Shown: positions 1 through 10,529 of the stretch, piece by piece | How the letters are laid out: every line of letters starts with the position of its first letter | Numbering within the stretch: the stretch's first letter is position 1 | NCBI GenBank assembly: GCA_026874595.1 | Contig: CM049317.1 | Coordinates: forward strand, 52,409,618-52,473,617 | Source of the DNA: Sipunculus nudus | Lineage: Eukaryota; Annelida; Sipuncula; Golfingiida; Sipunculidae | Reading direction: 5' to 3' | DNA: 64,000 nucleotides | Translations under genes and position numbers: made by a program | Notes under the pieces: model-generated | The model's input: the letters and a program-made list of their open reading frames with translations, nothing else | The model's database searches: none | What the model was told of the DNA's origin: nothing

Positions 1-799
1 AATTATTTTCTTAGCAGAGAAATGAATACTCTAATTTTTCGTTCTTTTCCATAAATTGCTCTGTTTAATCGGAATTCATCTAAATATACAACAGTGTTTG
101 CTAAAGAAGAAAAAAAAAACAGAAAAAAATTCACTTTATTTTTTCTGTGTCCTATTCTTTCACTTCGCTTAACCATGCTTTTTTAACAATATGACGTTCA
201 CGTCCGAGTCATACTTCAGCTTAATTTCTCAACTGTACCGGCTGTTTAAAAAATGATTGGACATGCGCAAATCCCACGCATACGATAATGAGTTACATGT
301 GGACGTGTAATGTAATGACAGGCTAAGTTGCAGTTACTTCATGTAAATAAATGCAAAGTCTATGAAGGTGGTGTTACGAGGGTTATTTTTAGCCCATATT
401 ATACTTTCAAATTTAATAACACTAAGAGCACATTGCGCAGAATCGGGCCAACAAGAGTGCACCACCCCCCCCCCACCAATCTCCGACCGACTTTCTATGT
501 AATATCGCGGAATAACTTTCAAAATTCTAAATAGCTGCTAAGAAAATTATAGTACGAAAATAATTAAAAGAAGACGAGAAATACCAATCATGTTTACATC
601 AAGTTTAATTACTGTATATACTTTTATCTGCAGGTATTAATAAATGTATAGAAGCTAGCTATCCCGGGTACCTTATTTCTCAAATGATTAATAGGTGAAC
701 TTTTTCTCTTCTTTTGAGTCTTAAAATGTGACAAGGATAAAGAAATTCTCTGCTGTTTCTTATACGTATATATACTCTACACACCATAACTCTGAATTG
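1..799. other. Nothing recognised
   Basis: AT-rich sequence with a short C-run near 466-475. The short open frames have no family features. Confidence 0.5.
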
Positions 800-1126
800 A
801 AGACAGTTAATACTGGGGTAACACAAGGTACTAGGAACGATTCTGTTTTTAATTATATCTCAAAGATTTACCCGCTATGGATATAATGCACGCTAAATGT
901 TCAATTTAAGCTGATGACATCACTCTCTTCGCAGACGGTTTCAATTGCGATTCATCAAAACATAAGCTACAGAGTGTCGTTAAAAACAAACTAGTTGTTA
1001 ACACCACTAAAGCAGCTAAAATGGTAATACATTCCTAACAACGCAAAACATCAGATACAGTACAAATCAGAACTGATGAATATGCTATCTCGAGCTTTGG
1101 AGAATACTGTCACCTTAGCCTCATAC
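800..1126 (+). pseudogene. Dead LINE reverse transcriptase, 5' piece
   Basis: With stops and shifts, the plus strand reads GVTQGT followed by ADDITLFAD, the RT blocks around the catalytic Asp pair in CR1/jockey-like LINEs. The sequence breaks off at a palindromic element and resumes at about 1610. Confidence 0.6.
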
Positions 1127-1420
1127 ACTGTTAGAAAAAAGGGTTCCAACTAGAACCCAAAAAGGTTCTTCAGAGTGGACTGAGTGGGGAACCTTTTAAG
1201 GTACCAGCTAGAACCTTCAAGCTGGGTTCTTTTTGGAACCTCCCTAAGGTTCTTTTATGGAACCTATAAGGTTCTATAAAGAACCTCTTTAGAGGTTCTG
1301 AGAAGAACCCTCTAAGGTTCTTCACAGTGGACTGAGTGGGGAACCTTAAAAGATTCTTGGTGGAACCCATGTGTAGGGTTCTTTATAGAACCTTCAATGC
1401 ATTTTATTTAAGAAAACAGT
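1127..1420. mobile_element. Palindromic GGTTC/GAACC element (MITE-like)
   Basis: Termini ACTGTTAGAAAA and AGAAAACAGT are near inverted. Inside, AAGGTTCTT and AAGAACCTT alternate many times over about 250 bp, and CAGAGTGGACTGAGTGGGGA occurs twice (about 1171 and 1325). It encodes nothing and could fold into extensive hairpins. It interrupts the dead LINE. Confidence 0.65.
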
Positions 1421-1604
1421 CTATGATGTCCTATTATACGTTTTGGATAAATTTATTACGTCATATGTCCATACATATTTGACAGAGTGTTGATTGATAT
1501 GCAAAAAAAGTTAAAAGCAAGTGGGTACCTGCAAGGATCATAGGTGAAAACATATATATATATATTTGAATCCTTTAAATGTGATGAAACCTTCAAAGCA
1601 TAAT

Positions 1605-1900
1605 TATAATTGATTCTCATCTCACATGGAAACCTCTTCCTTCTGCAGTGTATAAAAAGTTATGTTGCAAAACCTGTTAAATGGACTTACAGAAGTATCT
1701 GCTCACAATATATAATGTGTTAATTATAAAGTCAACCGTAGACTATGGCTTACTGTATGGGGCAGTTGTCGTGGAACTTTCCGTACCGCTATTCAGCGTA
1801 TCCAGTTTCGGGCGGCTGAAATTATCATAAGGAACTATGACCAGTCACAAGGTAGTTCAGAGTTACTCGAAGAGATTGGTTTGATAACAATCTAGTAGCG
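1605..1900 (+). pseudogene. Dead LINE, 3' piece
   Basis: Fragments read IDSHLTWK, KSTVDYGL, then WGSCRGTFRTAIQRIQFRAA and IIIRNYD, the usual C-terminal region of CR1/jockey-like RT proteins (normally ..VWG..RLQ.RAAR.I). It belongs with the piece at 800-1126. A (TA)n run (1551-1564) and unidentified sequence lie between. Confidence 0.6.
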
Positions 1901-2789
1901 TTTTTTTTTTACATTTTTCTGTTGTAAGTTATCAATGAATAAACGGTTTAGCATCTTCGTATCTACGTGGTAAGTTTTTGTTTTATTAAGACACCCGCAA
2001 TTATTCAACTCGCTCAACCAGTAACAATAAATGTGTCCTCCAAATCCATGCATCAAATCCTTATTTTTATGCAGGTATTTAACTGTGGAACACCTTTCCC
2101 AATAACATCAAGTGCGCCCAAAATTTGCTGCGTTTTAAAAAAATTATCCCTTTCATACTTTATAAATCTTGCAGCTGTATCATAGTTTTGTGTTCTGTGC
2201 ACAGTCAAAGTATCCAGCATAATCGTTTGCATGTTGCTATCTTATCACTCTTAGTTTACCGACATGTACAGGTTAATCTAATGTTTTTAAAGTATAATCG
2301 ATCGTTTTGTATTAGTTTTATATTCATAGTATTTCATTTGTTTTGTAAAGTGTGCGCATATATAATTATCATGTTGGTCATAATACTTCTTCATTTTTAT
2401 ACCTTTAACATGCACTGCCTACATCGGGAGTGTTCTTCTGGTGCAGACTGCCCTGCAAAAATGTTGTAATAAATGAATTAATGATTTAATTTATAAACGG
2501 AATATGATGAAATTTTCAGGTAAGCTGGGCAATGATATAAGGACTAATTAAATTCTGGGGGTGATCTGGATCACCATTCTGTTGTACAAACTATATTTTG
2601 AAATAGGCATTCATTGATACGTTCAGATGGAACGATTGCTGCGGACATATTCCTTGAACAACCATGTCCGGCGTTCTTCATAATGACACAAAACTGTAGA
2701 TGTTTGTACTGAACATTAACACGCCATCTGACGTAACAGAAGATAATGACATTATTCCTGACACATGAGATGTCTCAAGATCTGTTTTA
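1901..2789. other. Nothing recognised
   Basis: AT-rich. Overlapping short frames near 1967-2469 are hydrophobic and look like chance translations of T-rich DNA. Confidence 0.5.
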
Positions 2790-2875
2790 TAGGTTTACTT
2801 CTTCAATTCGATGAAACCCGATACCCGAACATTATTTGCATTTCAGATAGATAATCCCGGGTAAAACAGTAAAGA

Positions 2876-2948
<73 letters not shown>

Positions 2949-3160
2949 CCAAAAAAAGGGGCGGATAAGGGCTAATAAGATTCCAGATCCGTATTTACAC
3001 CGTAAGTTTCACGGATTAGTCCGACTTTTTTCTGTTTCTTTTTCTTTTTTTTTCCCTCTTTCTAGGTCAATTCTTCATTTCGATGAAACCCAGTACCCGA
3101 ACATGATTTGCAATTCAGATACATAATCACGGGTAAACCTACACTAAAGAGGATAATATA
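2790..3160 (+). repeat. Duplicated 90-bp segment around a (TA)n tract
   Basis: CGATGAAACCCGATACCCGA (2811) and CGATGAAACCCAGTACCCGA (3081) begin two similar segments, each followed by ATTTGCA, CAGATA and CGGGTAAA. Between them are (TA)n and CCAGATCCGTATTTACAC. Similar sequence (TCTAGATCCGTATTTTAG) follows the (TA)n tract at 4701-4770. Confidence 0.55.
2881..2947. repeat. (TA)n microsatellite
   Basis: An uninterrupted AT dinucleotide run lies between the two halves of a local duplication. Confidence 0.95.
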
Positions 3161-3263
3161 CTATAAGTCAGATACGAACGGCCCTAGGTTTCAAATTACC
3201 CAGACCAGCGCTAAACAAGTAACTACTACCTCGCTGTATTAATATGTTTATTTTATAAACTGC

Positions 3264-3265
<2 letters not shown>

Positions 3266-3318
<53 letters not shown>
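3266..3318. repeat. (TA)n microsatellite
   Basis: Uninterrupted AT dinucleotide run. Confidence 0.95.
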
Positions 3319-3320
<2 letters not shown>

Positions 3321-3739
3321 TGTACTCCCGACTAATGTGCCTTGGCCGAAAAATGCAACACGAAATAATATGGGTCCACATGCTACATAGGATAACCTTA
3401 AAACAGTAGAAAATGTTTAGAAAACTGCAGCACCTTCTTCGGTCAATTAAAATCGTGATCAGCTGGAGGTATTAACTACCACACATGGAACCACAGAAAA
3501 TTTCCTATTTAGCAGGTGCAGTGATATAAGTGTTTTACAGTTTTACAGAACGTGTACTTTATTTCTCTGCATGATACAGTAACACATAAATATGAAAGTT
3601 TAATCTTGGAAGAAAGTTACTGTTGTAAATACTGTTGTCAGAATTTACCATTAAATATCATTGAAGCGCACTAGCAATTAACTCTTCGGTGAGTTTAACA
3701 TTTAATCTTTTTTTTAAGATTTTTTTTTTTGGTAGAGGC

Positions 3740-4085
3740 AATCTATATACAACTGCAGAGTTCCATTTCGGTTTGGGAAAACATGACAGGGCGGTAATAC
3801 AAGATTCCTGTCGGTTTTTGTTGTCACCAAGGCCCGGTGTTTACTGCACATGCAGCACCTTGGCGTTAGGCATCCACATTACTGGGTCATAACATCGAGG
3901 AACATCCCAATGACGCACTCATTTTGTGAATGATACAGGGCTCTTGGGTACGGCCTTCTATTATGCCTGCAGACCGCCCCGCCTGGGCTTGGACTGACCG
4001 TAAAAATCTCCCCACTCCTCGGCTGGGATTTAAACTCTCAACCTCCCAGCTTTGATTCCTTTGCACTGCCCCTAAGCAACAGAAC
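3740..4085 (-). mobile_element. tRNA-derived SINE, family B copy 1
   Basis: On the minus strand a tRNA-like head has GAGAGTTTAAATCCCAGCC as B box. The body shares the CCTGCAGACCGCC and AAGGCCCGGTGTTTACTGCA blocks (plus strand) with copies at 27405 and 58855. Confidence 0.6.
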
Positions 4086-4641
4086 CATTAATCTTATTCA
4101 GTCATTCCTACCAACTAAAGTAACACCGGAAAAATGGTGACATTTGGGACCTGAAAGCATTCATAGATCGCATCCCCCTCCCCCCCCCCCCCCCCCCCCC
4201 CCCACCCGACATCTGTATTAACATCCAAATTGTGATCAACCCGTATCTCAGCTCACTATTCAAAATTTATTCAATGAAGTTCATAGAAAGTATTTTGTGA
4301 TATTGCATAAAGATATAATTTTGAAAAGGAGAGAATTAGAATATCCCTATTTTGCACAATTTGTTTCCCCAAAGGTCGTCAAAGGATGCATTCCGGCGAC
4401 CACACAGCAGCCACATTTTGTGACGACCGCCAGATATTTGTATGACGTCATGATTATCTTACATTTCAATAAACTACCATGCGGAATACATCACCATGAC
4501 GACGTTTTAAACACTGGCCGATGGAAGTTGATGGTAACTTAATTGTTCATTAGATAACCCTAAAACTTCTGAATTATTTATAATAAAATTGCGGAATAAT
4601 GGGTCATGGGCAAGGAAGAGGTGATCACATTTTGGGCATTG

Positions 4642-4644
<3 letters not shown>

Positions 4645-4700
<56 letters not shown>
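4645..4700. repeat. (TA)n microsatellite
   Basis: Uninterrupted AT run, followed by sequence similar to that after the tract at 2881. Confidence 0.95.
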
Positions 4701-4702
<2 letters not shown>

Positions 4703-4984
4703 TTAGCAGACAGAGGGGCGAATTTGGCGTGATACGGATTCTAGATCCGTATTTTAGTTTCCCCGAACCCTCCGAATAAATTCAGAGTTCAGAATTCATT
4801 TATAAAAACAATATCATATTCGGACTGAAGTCATACTTAATCTTTCATTGCCCAAACAAAAAAGCTTACTAGCTGGAAGTGTATCAGTCGCTGAATTCCA
4901 CGTGAAAAGTTTAAGTAAATCTTCCCGGTGAATAGGCCAACTAAATCTCAAAGACAATCTGTTATAATCCAGAAGTAAAGGTTC

Positions 4985-5362
4985 AGGTAAAATCCCAAAG
5001 GCAAACTGAAGACAATCTGTATAAAATCTGTAAAAAGTCTGTATAAAGTCCGTAGAATATCTGTAACTAAGCAATTATCAGAGAAGGTCCCAAGACTGAC
5101 GAGAAAGTCGCACCCTTTCGTGCCCGCTGGTATTTTTCTTCCCTCTGGCTCTAAACACAGCCCCTATTTATAGCTTCTTCACCCGAAATCCAGAAACTTC
5201 CATTCCGGAATCTTGTAGACTACACCGAACACGCTGTCTTTACACTGGGCGGGTAAGCCAGAGTTCAACTAGTGCGGTTCCCATGGTAACGCACAGGGCT
5301 TGTGCCTAACACGAATCAGGCATATATCAAGCCATGCACATAATAAACAGATACATGTTACA
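4985..5362 (-). repeat. 3' LTR of copy 1, truncated
   Basis: It aligns with the matching LTR from CAATCTGTATAAAATCTGT to CAGATACATGTTACA, with the TATA element near 5166-5173. Left of about 4985 no match remains; that side holds unrelated sequence and a (TA)n run, so the distal half of the LTR is missing. Confidence 0.75.
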
Positions 5363-5373
5363 CTCCCCCTCCT
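5363..5373 (-). other. Polypurine tract of copy 1
   Basis: The minus strand reads AGGAGGGGGAG directly before the 3' LTR, the expected plus-strand primer. The same tract adjoins the 3' LTR of copy 2. Confidence 0.75.
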
Positions 5374-5599
5374 GTAAGAAAAAAAAAGAAAGTTTTCTCT
5401 AAAAACTTTCTTTTTGCATTCACAATCACTAAGTTTTTACAACATTAAAAAAAAAAACTTCTTATTAACAACACTGCATAAACATCTCGTTTACAACAAT
5501 TCATTAACATCTCGGTAAGCAGTCAGCAAGTACAATGTCTTCCCCTTTAATATGTCTGATTTCAAGATTATAATCCTGTAAAAAAAAATCCATCTAAAA

Positions 5600-6020
5600 A
5601 ATCTTTGATTTTTCACTTCAACTTGTTCATGAACGTGTGGGGATTGTGATCACTGAAGACAATGATAGGCTTGACTGATGAAGTAGCATAAACTTCAATA
5701 TGTTGCAATGCTAAAAACACAGCCAAACATTTGTTTTCAATAGTGGAGTAGTTTGTCTGGTTTGCATAAAACTCTCTCGAAAAATAACAAATTGGATGAT
5801 CTATGCCATCAATGCCTTCTTGTAACAAAACAGCACCAACAGCAGTATCACTAGCATCTTCAGCTAGGTACAGAAAAGTCTGGAGCTGCTTAAACTGGAG
5901 ACCCTTGCAGTTTGCTTTCAAATTCTGAAAAGCATTTTCACCCTGAACATTCCATACAAACTTTATCCATAAAAAGTCAAAGATTCAGCAGAAAACTTCC
6001 TGTAGTATCCAACCATACCA
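5600..6020 (-). pseudogene. RNase H, copy 1
   Basis: It reads EDASDTAVGAVLLQ, HPICYFSRE, NYSTIENKCLAV and IIVFSDHNPHTFM, the standard gypsy RNase H blocks in order. The frame ends soon after NKLK, so the C-terminal His block is lost from this frame. Next inward come the polypurine tract and LTR. Confidence 0.8.
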
Positions 6021-6111
6021 AGAAAACGCATTATTTGCTTTTTGTTTTCTTGTCTAAGAAATGCAGAAATAGCACTTACTTAAGCATCAACAGGTTTAAC
6101 TTAACCCTGCT

Positions 6112-6900
6112 CTACAACATGACCCAAAATGTTACTTGTGCATGACAAAACTCAGGTTTGACTAAGTTGACGGTCAGACATGCTTCGCTGAGTTTTTCGA
6201 AGAGATCACAAAGAATCTGCAGATGTTTCTCCCAGGTGTCGCTGTATACTATGAGGTCATCAATATATGCGTCGCAGCCCTGAATGTTTTTTACAACCAT
6301 ATGGATGAGGCGCTGGAACGTGGCTGGCGAGTTCTTCAAGCCAAACGGCATAACCTTATATTGGTACAGTCCTGGCGGCGTCACAAACGCGGACACTTCT
6401 TTCGCTCGTTCTGTTAGCGGAACTTGCCAGAATCCTATTAGCTTGTCAAATTTGGAGACATATCTGGAGCTACCGACTCTATCAATACACTCTATCAATT
6501 CTCGGAATCGGGAACGTGTCAGTCTTGATGACAGAGTTCAGTTTTCGATAATCGGTGCACATACGGAAACTTCCATCAGGTTTTAGCACAAGAATACATG
6601 GTGAACTCCAGGTACTGTTACATGATTCAGTAATATCATTGTCCAGCAAATATTGAACCTCATCTTGTAGATACTTTTGCTTTTCTAGATTGAGTCTTTA
6701 AGGATGCTGCTTGACTGCGTTTGCCTCGCCAACATTGACGTCATGGCACAATTTGCTAGTTCGATTTGGAATGCCACAAAACAAATGTTCATAATTCCGA
6801 AGCAGGTTCGTGAGGTCTTTTTGTTGTTGCGCGGTAAGGTGTGACAGTTTGGCATCCAGGTATTTAAGCACGTCTGAGTTGTTTTATGGTGCTGTTCCAC
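6112..6900 (-). pseudogene. Reverse transcriptase, copy 1
   Basis: In broken frames it shows the RT entry (LNLEKQKYLQDEVQ), ECIDRVGSSRYVSKFDKLIG with the first catalytic Asp region, VMPFGLKNSPATFQR and AYIDDLIVYSD with the catalytic Asp pair. This matches Ty3/gypsy RT. It directly follows integrase and precedes RNase H. Stops and shifts (for example near 6500 and 6690) make it non-functional. Confidence 0.85.
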
Positions 6901-8196
6901 ACTGAATGTCTACATCACACTTACAATTAGTATCTACTTTAACTGGGTCAGGGTCAGTGTTTACACAATTAACAGCAGTAACATTATGTTTAACATCTGA
7001 TGTGCTATTTCTGTCATAATATGGTTTCAACATGTTAACATGGCACAGATGTTTCTTCTTACGCCTATCTGGTGTCAACAGTATGTAATTTAAATCAATG
7101 ACTTTCTTGTCAACAATGTAAGGACCAAAATACCTAGCTTGTAGAGGTCTGCCAGGTGTGGGGAGGAAGGCAAGGACCTTTTCACCAGGCTCAAACGTCC
7201 TACTCACAGTGATCTTGTTATACTTTGTTTTCATTTTACTTTGTGCAGATTTTCGATTTGATTTTTCAATCTCACAAGCATTGTGTAGTTTAGTGCCAAA
7301 GTCTGAGACATACTGCAGTGAACTAAGAGAATCAGAATTTTCACACAAGAGTTTTTCTTTAAGCAATTTTTAGGACATTGAACTGAGTGTCCGAAAACTA
7401 GTTCAAATGGACTGATACCCAAGGAGTCTTGAAAGGATTCTCTGACAGCAAACAGCAATAGGTGGATTCCTTCATCCCAGTCTTTCTGTGTGTCATAGCA
7501 ATAAGTCCTGATCATGTTTTTTAATGTCTGGTGAAAACGCTCGAGGGCGCCCTGACTTTCTGGATGGTATGGCGAAGGACTGTACTGTTTTATATCTAGT
7601 TCAAGCATAACTAGCTGGAATAAGCCAGACATAAAATTAGAACCTTGGTCAGACGGGGCAGATTTTGGCAATCCAAAAGTTGTAAAAAGATGGTCTGAGC
7701 TTTGACATCACTTTTAACATAATTTTGCGCAATGGTTTTGCCTCAGGGAACCTGGTAGATGCGCACACAATTGTCAGCAAGTATTCATGTCCAGATTTTG
7801 TTTGGGCAGTGGTCCAATACAATCAACAATAAACATTCTGAATGGTTCCTCGAAAGCAGGAATAGGCCTAAGTGGGGCCTTAGGAGGATTCTGATGTGGC
7901 TTGCCTACCCTCTGGCATGTATGGCATGATTTACAATATTGTACAACATCTTTCCTGAGGTTAGGCCAATAGAAGTGTGTACTGACTTTCTGATAAGTTT
8001 TATTGATACCTAAATGGCCAGACAAAAGGAGCCTCATGTGCCTTGCTTAGAATTTCATTGCGAAAGCTTTTGGGCACTACTATTTGATGTTTGATGGCCC
8101 GCTCATCATCATGCTTTCTGTTGACTACAGGTTCTTTGGAAGCAGCTGCAGAACTCTTTCAATTTGCTAGGAGAAAAACGGAAATACTATTTGTCT

Positions 8197-8440
8197 TAGC
8201 CCTGGGCAGTGGAGGGGTAAAACGCTCGGCGCTCTCCGCTGACGATCTGGGTTCGATCCCCGGCGTAGCTATATGCGTGGGCTGTAGTTGCTTGTCCAAT
8301 GTCGGTGGTTTCCTACGGATGCTCCGGTTTCTTCAACCTCAATTAAGAGACTATTAAACGCCACCAATCGTAACATGGTGAGTGCCTCATTAGTTATTTT
8401 GATTAGTAACACAATCCATATAAAGTAAATAAAATTATAA
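8197..8440 (+). mobile_element. tRNA-derived SINE, family A copy 1
   Basis: A tRNA-like head has a B box, GGTTCGATCCC (8250-8260), after TGGGCAGTGG and AAAACGCTCGGCGCTCTCC. The body has GGATGCTCCGGTTTC, then AAACGCCACCAATCG, and ends in CCATATAAAGTAAATAAAAT. Copies 2 and 3 share these blocks. Confidence 0.7.
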
Positions 8441-8626
8441 ATAAAGTGTACTTAAAAAAAAATACCAGATCATGTTAAAACCATTCCATATGAATAAGTG
8501 AGGTATGTCTGAATTAATAATATACCCAAAATTGACAAGAAAAGACTTTTTTCCTTATTGGACATACTGGTTATAGATTTATACTTATACGATGAAAATT
8601 ATGTACACATATACACATATATGTAT

Positions 8627-8628
<2 letters not shown>

Positions 8629-8683
<55 letters not shown>
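8629..8683. repeat. (AC)n(AT)n compound microsatellite
   Basis: An AC run passes into an AT run, inside the insertion in integrase copy 1. Confidence 0.95.
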
Positions 8684-9235
8684 ACACGGCAGATATAACA
8701 CGTAAAGATATCAAGATGTTCACCTTCTCCGCTGTATTATCAAGTAAGTAAAGTGAACAACGACAGTGACTAAAATGAATGACCACAGGGTACTAATTAA
8801 CAATGATGTAGGTATTGAGAGTATTTCCCTGCCTTCCCCTTTCTCATACAAATAAAACTGAACATGAACTCATGGTCGCCATTTACGCATAAGCACTCAA
8901 TTTTTAACATAGAATAAAACTGGGTTTTGTGACAGTTCATCTTTAGAAACTGCCCTGGGAAACAAACATGAAATATCAGGGTCCTTATGCTGTTCCGCAA
9001 AAAGTTCTGACCTTAAAAAATGCTGCATCCTGTACGAGCGAGTGAAGCTGAACACTGTGAAGCGAAACTGAAGTGCTTGTTTGAAAACAAACCATTAACA
9101 AGTGCATGTGCACCAGTTAGAGACTTGTTAGAAAATGAAAAAAATGTTTGCTAACATGAGAGTTTCGCCTGAACCAGTGTCCTTCAAAATTCTAATAGGG
9201 GTAGAATCTGAAAAAATCACTTAAAGTGATACAAA

Positions 9236-9574
9236 ACCATCATGTATAATGGCTCAAATAACTCCATTACAGAGTCAGGAGAGGAATCTACTACCTCAAT
9301 TTTATCAAACAAAGAACTGACACCTGGCACTGTCAGCCATAAACTCTTTTTCAGAGTCACAAAAGGAATTTACATCCTTTTTACAATAAAACTCCTCATG
9401 GGAGTCAACAGAGGAATTTTCCTTAGCAGAAACAAACTTCTGTTTGTCATAAGAGGACCTGGCCTCATTTGAAATAATCTCGCAAAAGTCATGAAAGGAC
9501 TTAGCCTTATTTATAGGATACTCCTCGCAGGAGTCTTGAAAGGACTTAGCCTTATAGTTCCTTGCAGCAATCAA
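9236..9574 (-). pseudogene. Repetitive linker between gag and protease, copy 1
   Basis: The minus-strand frame from 9574 contains imperfect repeats of about 15 residues built on KSFQDSCEE, KSFHDFCEI, ARSSYDKQ and SSVDSHEEF, acidic and Cys-containing. Copy 2 has only a short version near 32250-32320. It is probably a linker that expands by slippage; no catalytic motif is seen. Confidence 0.45.
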
Positions 9575-9699
9575 ATGAGGTGCTTACCCTGCAAGCTACG
9601 GATTCTTCTTTGGACTCAGACGGCACGTTGGTCTCTGTAGCATCAAACTCTTTTTTAGAGTAAATAAGGAAGTTGTACCCCTTATTTACATGAAAAAAG

Positions 9700-10330
9700 C
9701 TTGACTCTTGTACTATACTATGCATTGGTTTTAAATCAAAACCAGAAGGTTGGCTCTTCGGTTTATTTGTATGTTTCCAGCAGATATTAGATGACCTTCC
9801 TTTTTGCAGTAATTATTGATTTTCTTTGAAAATGGCTGGTCTTTATTTGACTCAGACACAGCAGACGTGGACTGAGGTGTAGCAAGGGACTATCAGGACG
9901 GACTACTATTACTAGGTAACTTCGCCTTAAACTTCTTTTGACCATACTGATTTACATTCTTGTCAGAGAATGATTGGTTTGATTTGCTAATAACGGACAT
10001 TTTATGTGTTAATGAATAATCATCAGCTAATTGAGCAGCAATGTCAAGTGTATCAGGACTTAAATTCTTAAAGCAAAATCAACTGGCGCAAATTGTGACA
10101 ATCTTTCATTACATTTTAAGAACTACACCAGCGATCAAACAACTGCTTTTTAGTCCTAGCAAATTCTACGTAGGTCTGTTCTTTGCGCTTTTCCCAATTT
10201 CTGAATCTCTGGCGGTAAGCCTGTGGAACTAACTCCTAACCTTTAAGGATTAACCATTTAACCTGGTCATAGTCAGCAGCGGTATAAATTCCTCTGGCCT
10301 TGCCAGTCAATACACAACAACTGATCCTAT
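9700..10330 (-). pseudogene. gag remnant, copy 1
   Basis: It aligns with the gag of copy 2, but the N-terminal part is deleted at about 10310. The CCHC knuckle region reads NNYCKKEGHL, so the first Cys is Asn and a small deletion shifts the frame before the last Cys. No continuous frame remains. Confidence 0.6.
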
Positions 10331-10505
10331 GTCAAATGTTCCAGAAGATCAGGGTCTGAATCTTAAACAAATGCCTCAGGTTTGAAATCTGCCATGTTAA
10401 GATGTTAAAACAATAACAAAAAACCACTGAGATAAATCTTGTAAACAAAATATCGTAATTAATATGTCTAGGTCAAGGCCTAATAAATTTTTAAAACTTT
10501 TAAGC

Positions 10506-10524
10506 TTCCCGGACGAGCCCCAAA
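10506..10524 (-). other. Primer-binding site of copy 1
   Basis: The minus strand reads TTTGGGGCTCGTCCGGGAA six bases inside the 5' LTR. It closely resembles the tRNA-Pro primer site known from gammaretroviruses. Copy 2 has a decayed version (TTGTGGGCTTGTCCAGGAGG). Confidence 0.6.
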
Positions 10525-10529
10525 TTTTA

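Larger units (their letters stand above)
8112..8870. mobile_element. Insertion in the copy 1 integrase, including a SINE
   Basis: Copy 2 runs straight through this point (DDEWAIKH joined to RKWRPPDV); copy 1 has about 760 extra bases. They include a tRNA-derived SINE (8197-8440), an (AC)n(AT)n tract and unidentified sequence. Exact edges are uncertain. Confidence 0.6.
6884..9000 (-). pseudogene. Integrase, copy 1 (upstream of RT)
   Basis: In several frames it keeps the order of a gypsy integrase. First comes an N-terminal region (RKW, then after an insertion DDERAIKHQIVVP), then the HHCC zinc domain (GHLG..HFYWP..YCKSCHTC, about 8037-7890). The core Asp (FIVDCIGPLP), second Asp (SDQGSNF) and Glu (HPESQGALERF) follow. 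The last part is a GPY/F module (RYFGPYIV..HVNMLKPYY, about 7150-7000). There is no chromodomain. A SINE-bearing insertion lies at 8112-8870. Confidence 0.85.

Noticed and set aside
5613..7671. A retrovirus with an envelope gene
   Set aside because: After RNase H the LTR follows directly and after integrase comes RT, so there is no room for an envelope frame.
8197..8300. A tRNA gene, from the GGTTCGATCCC box
   Set aside because: No cloverleaf arms pair, and the sequence continues into a body shared with other copies, so it is a SINE head.
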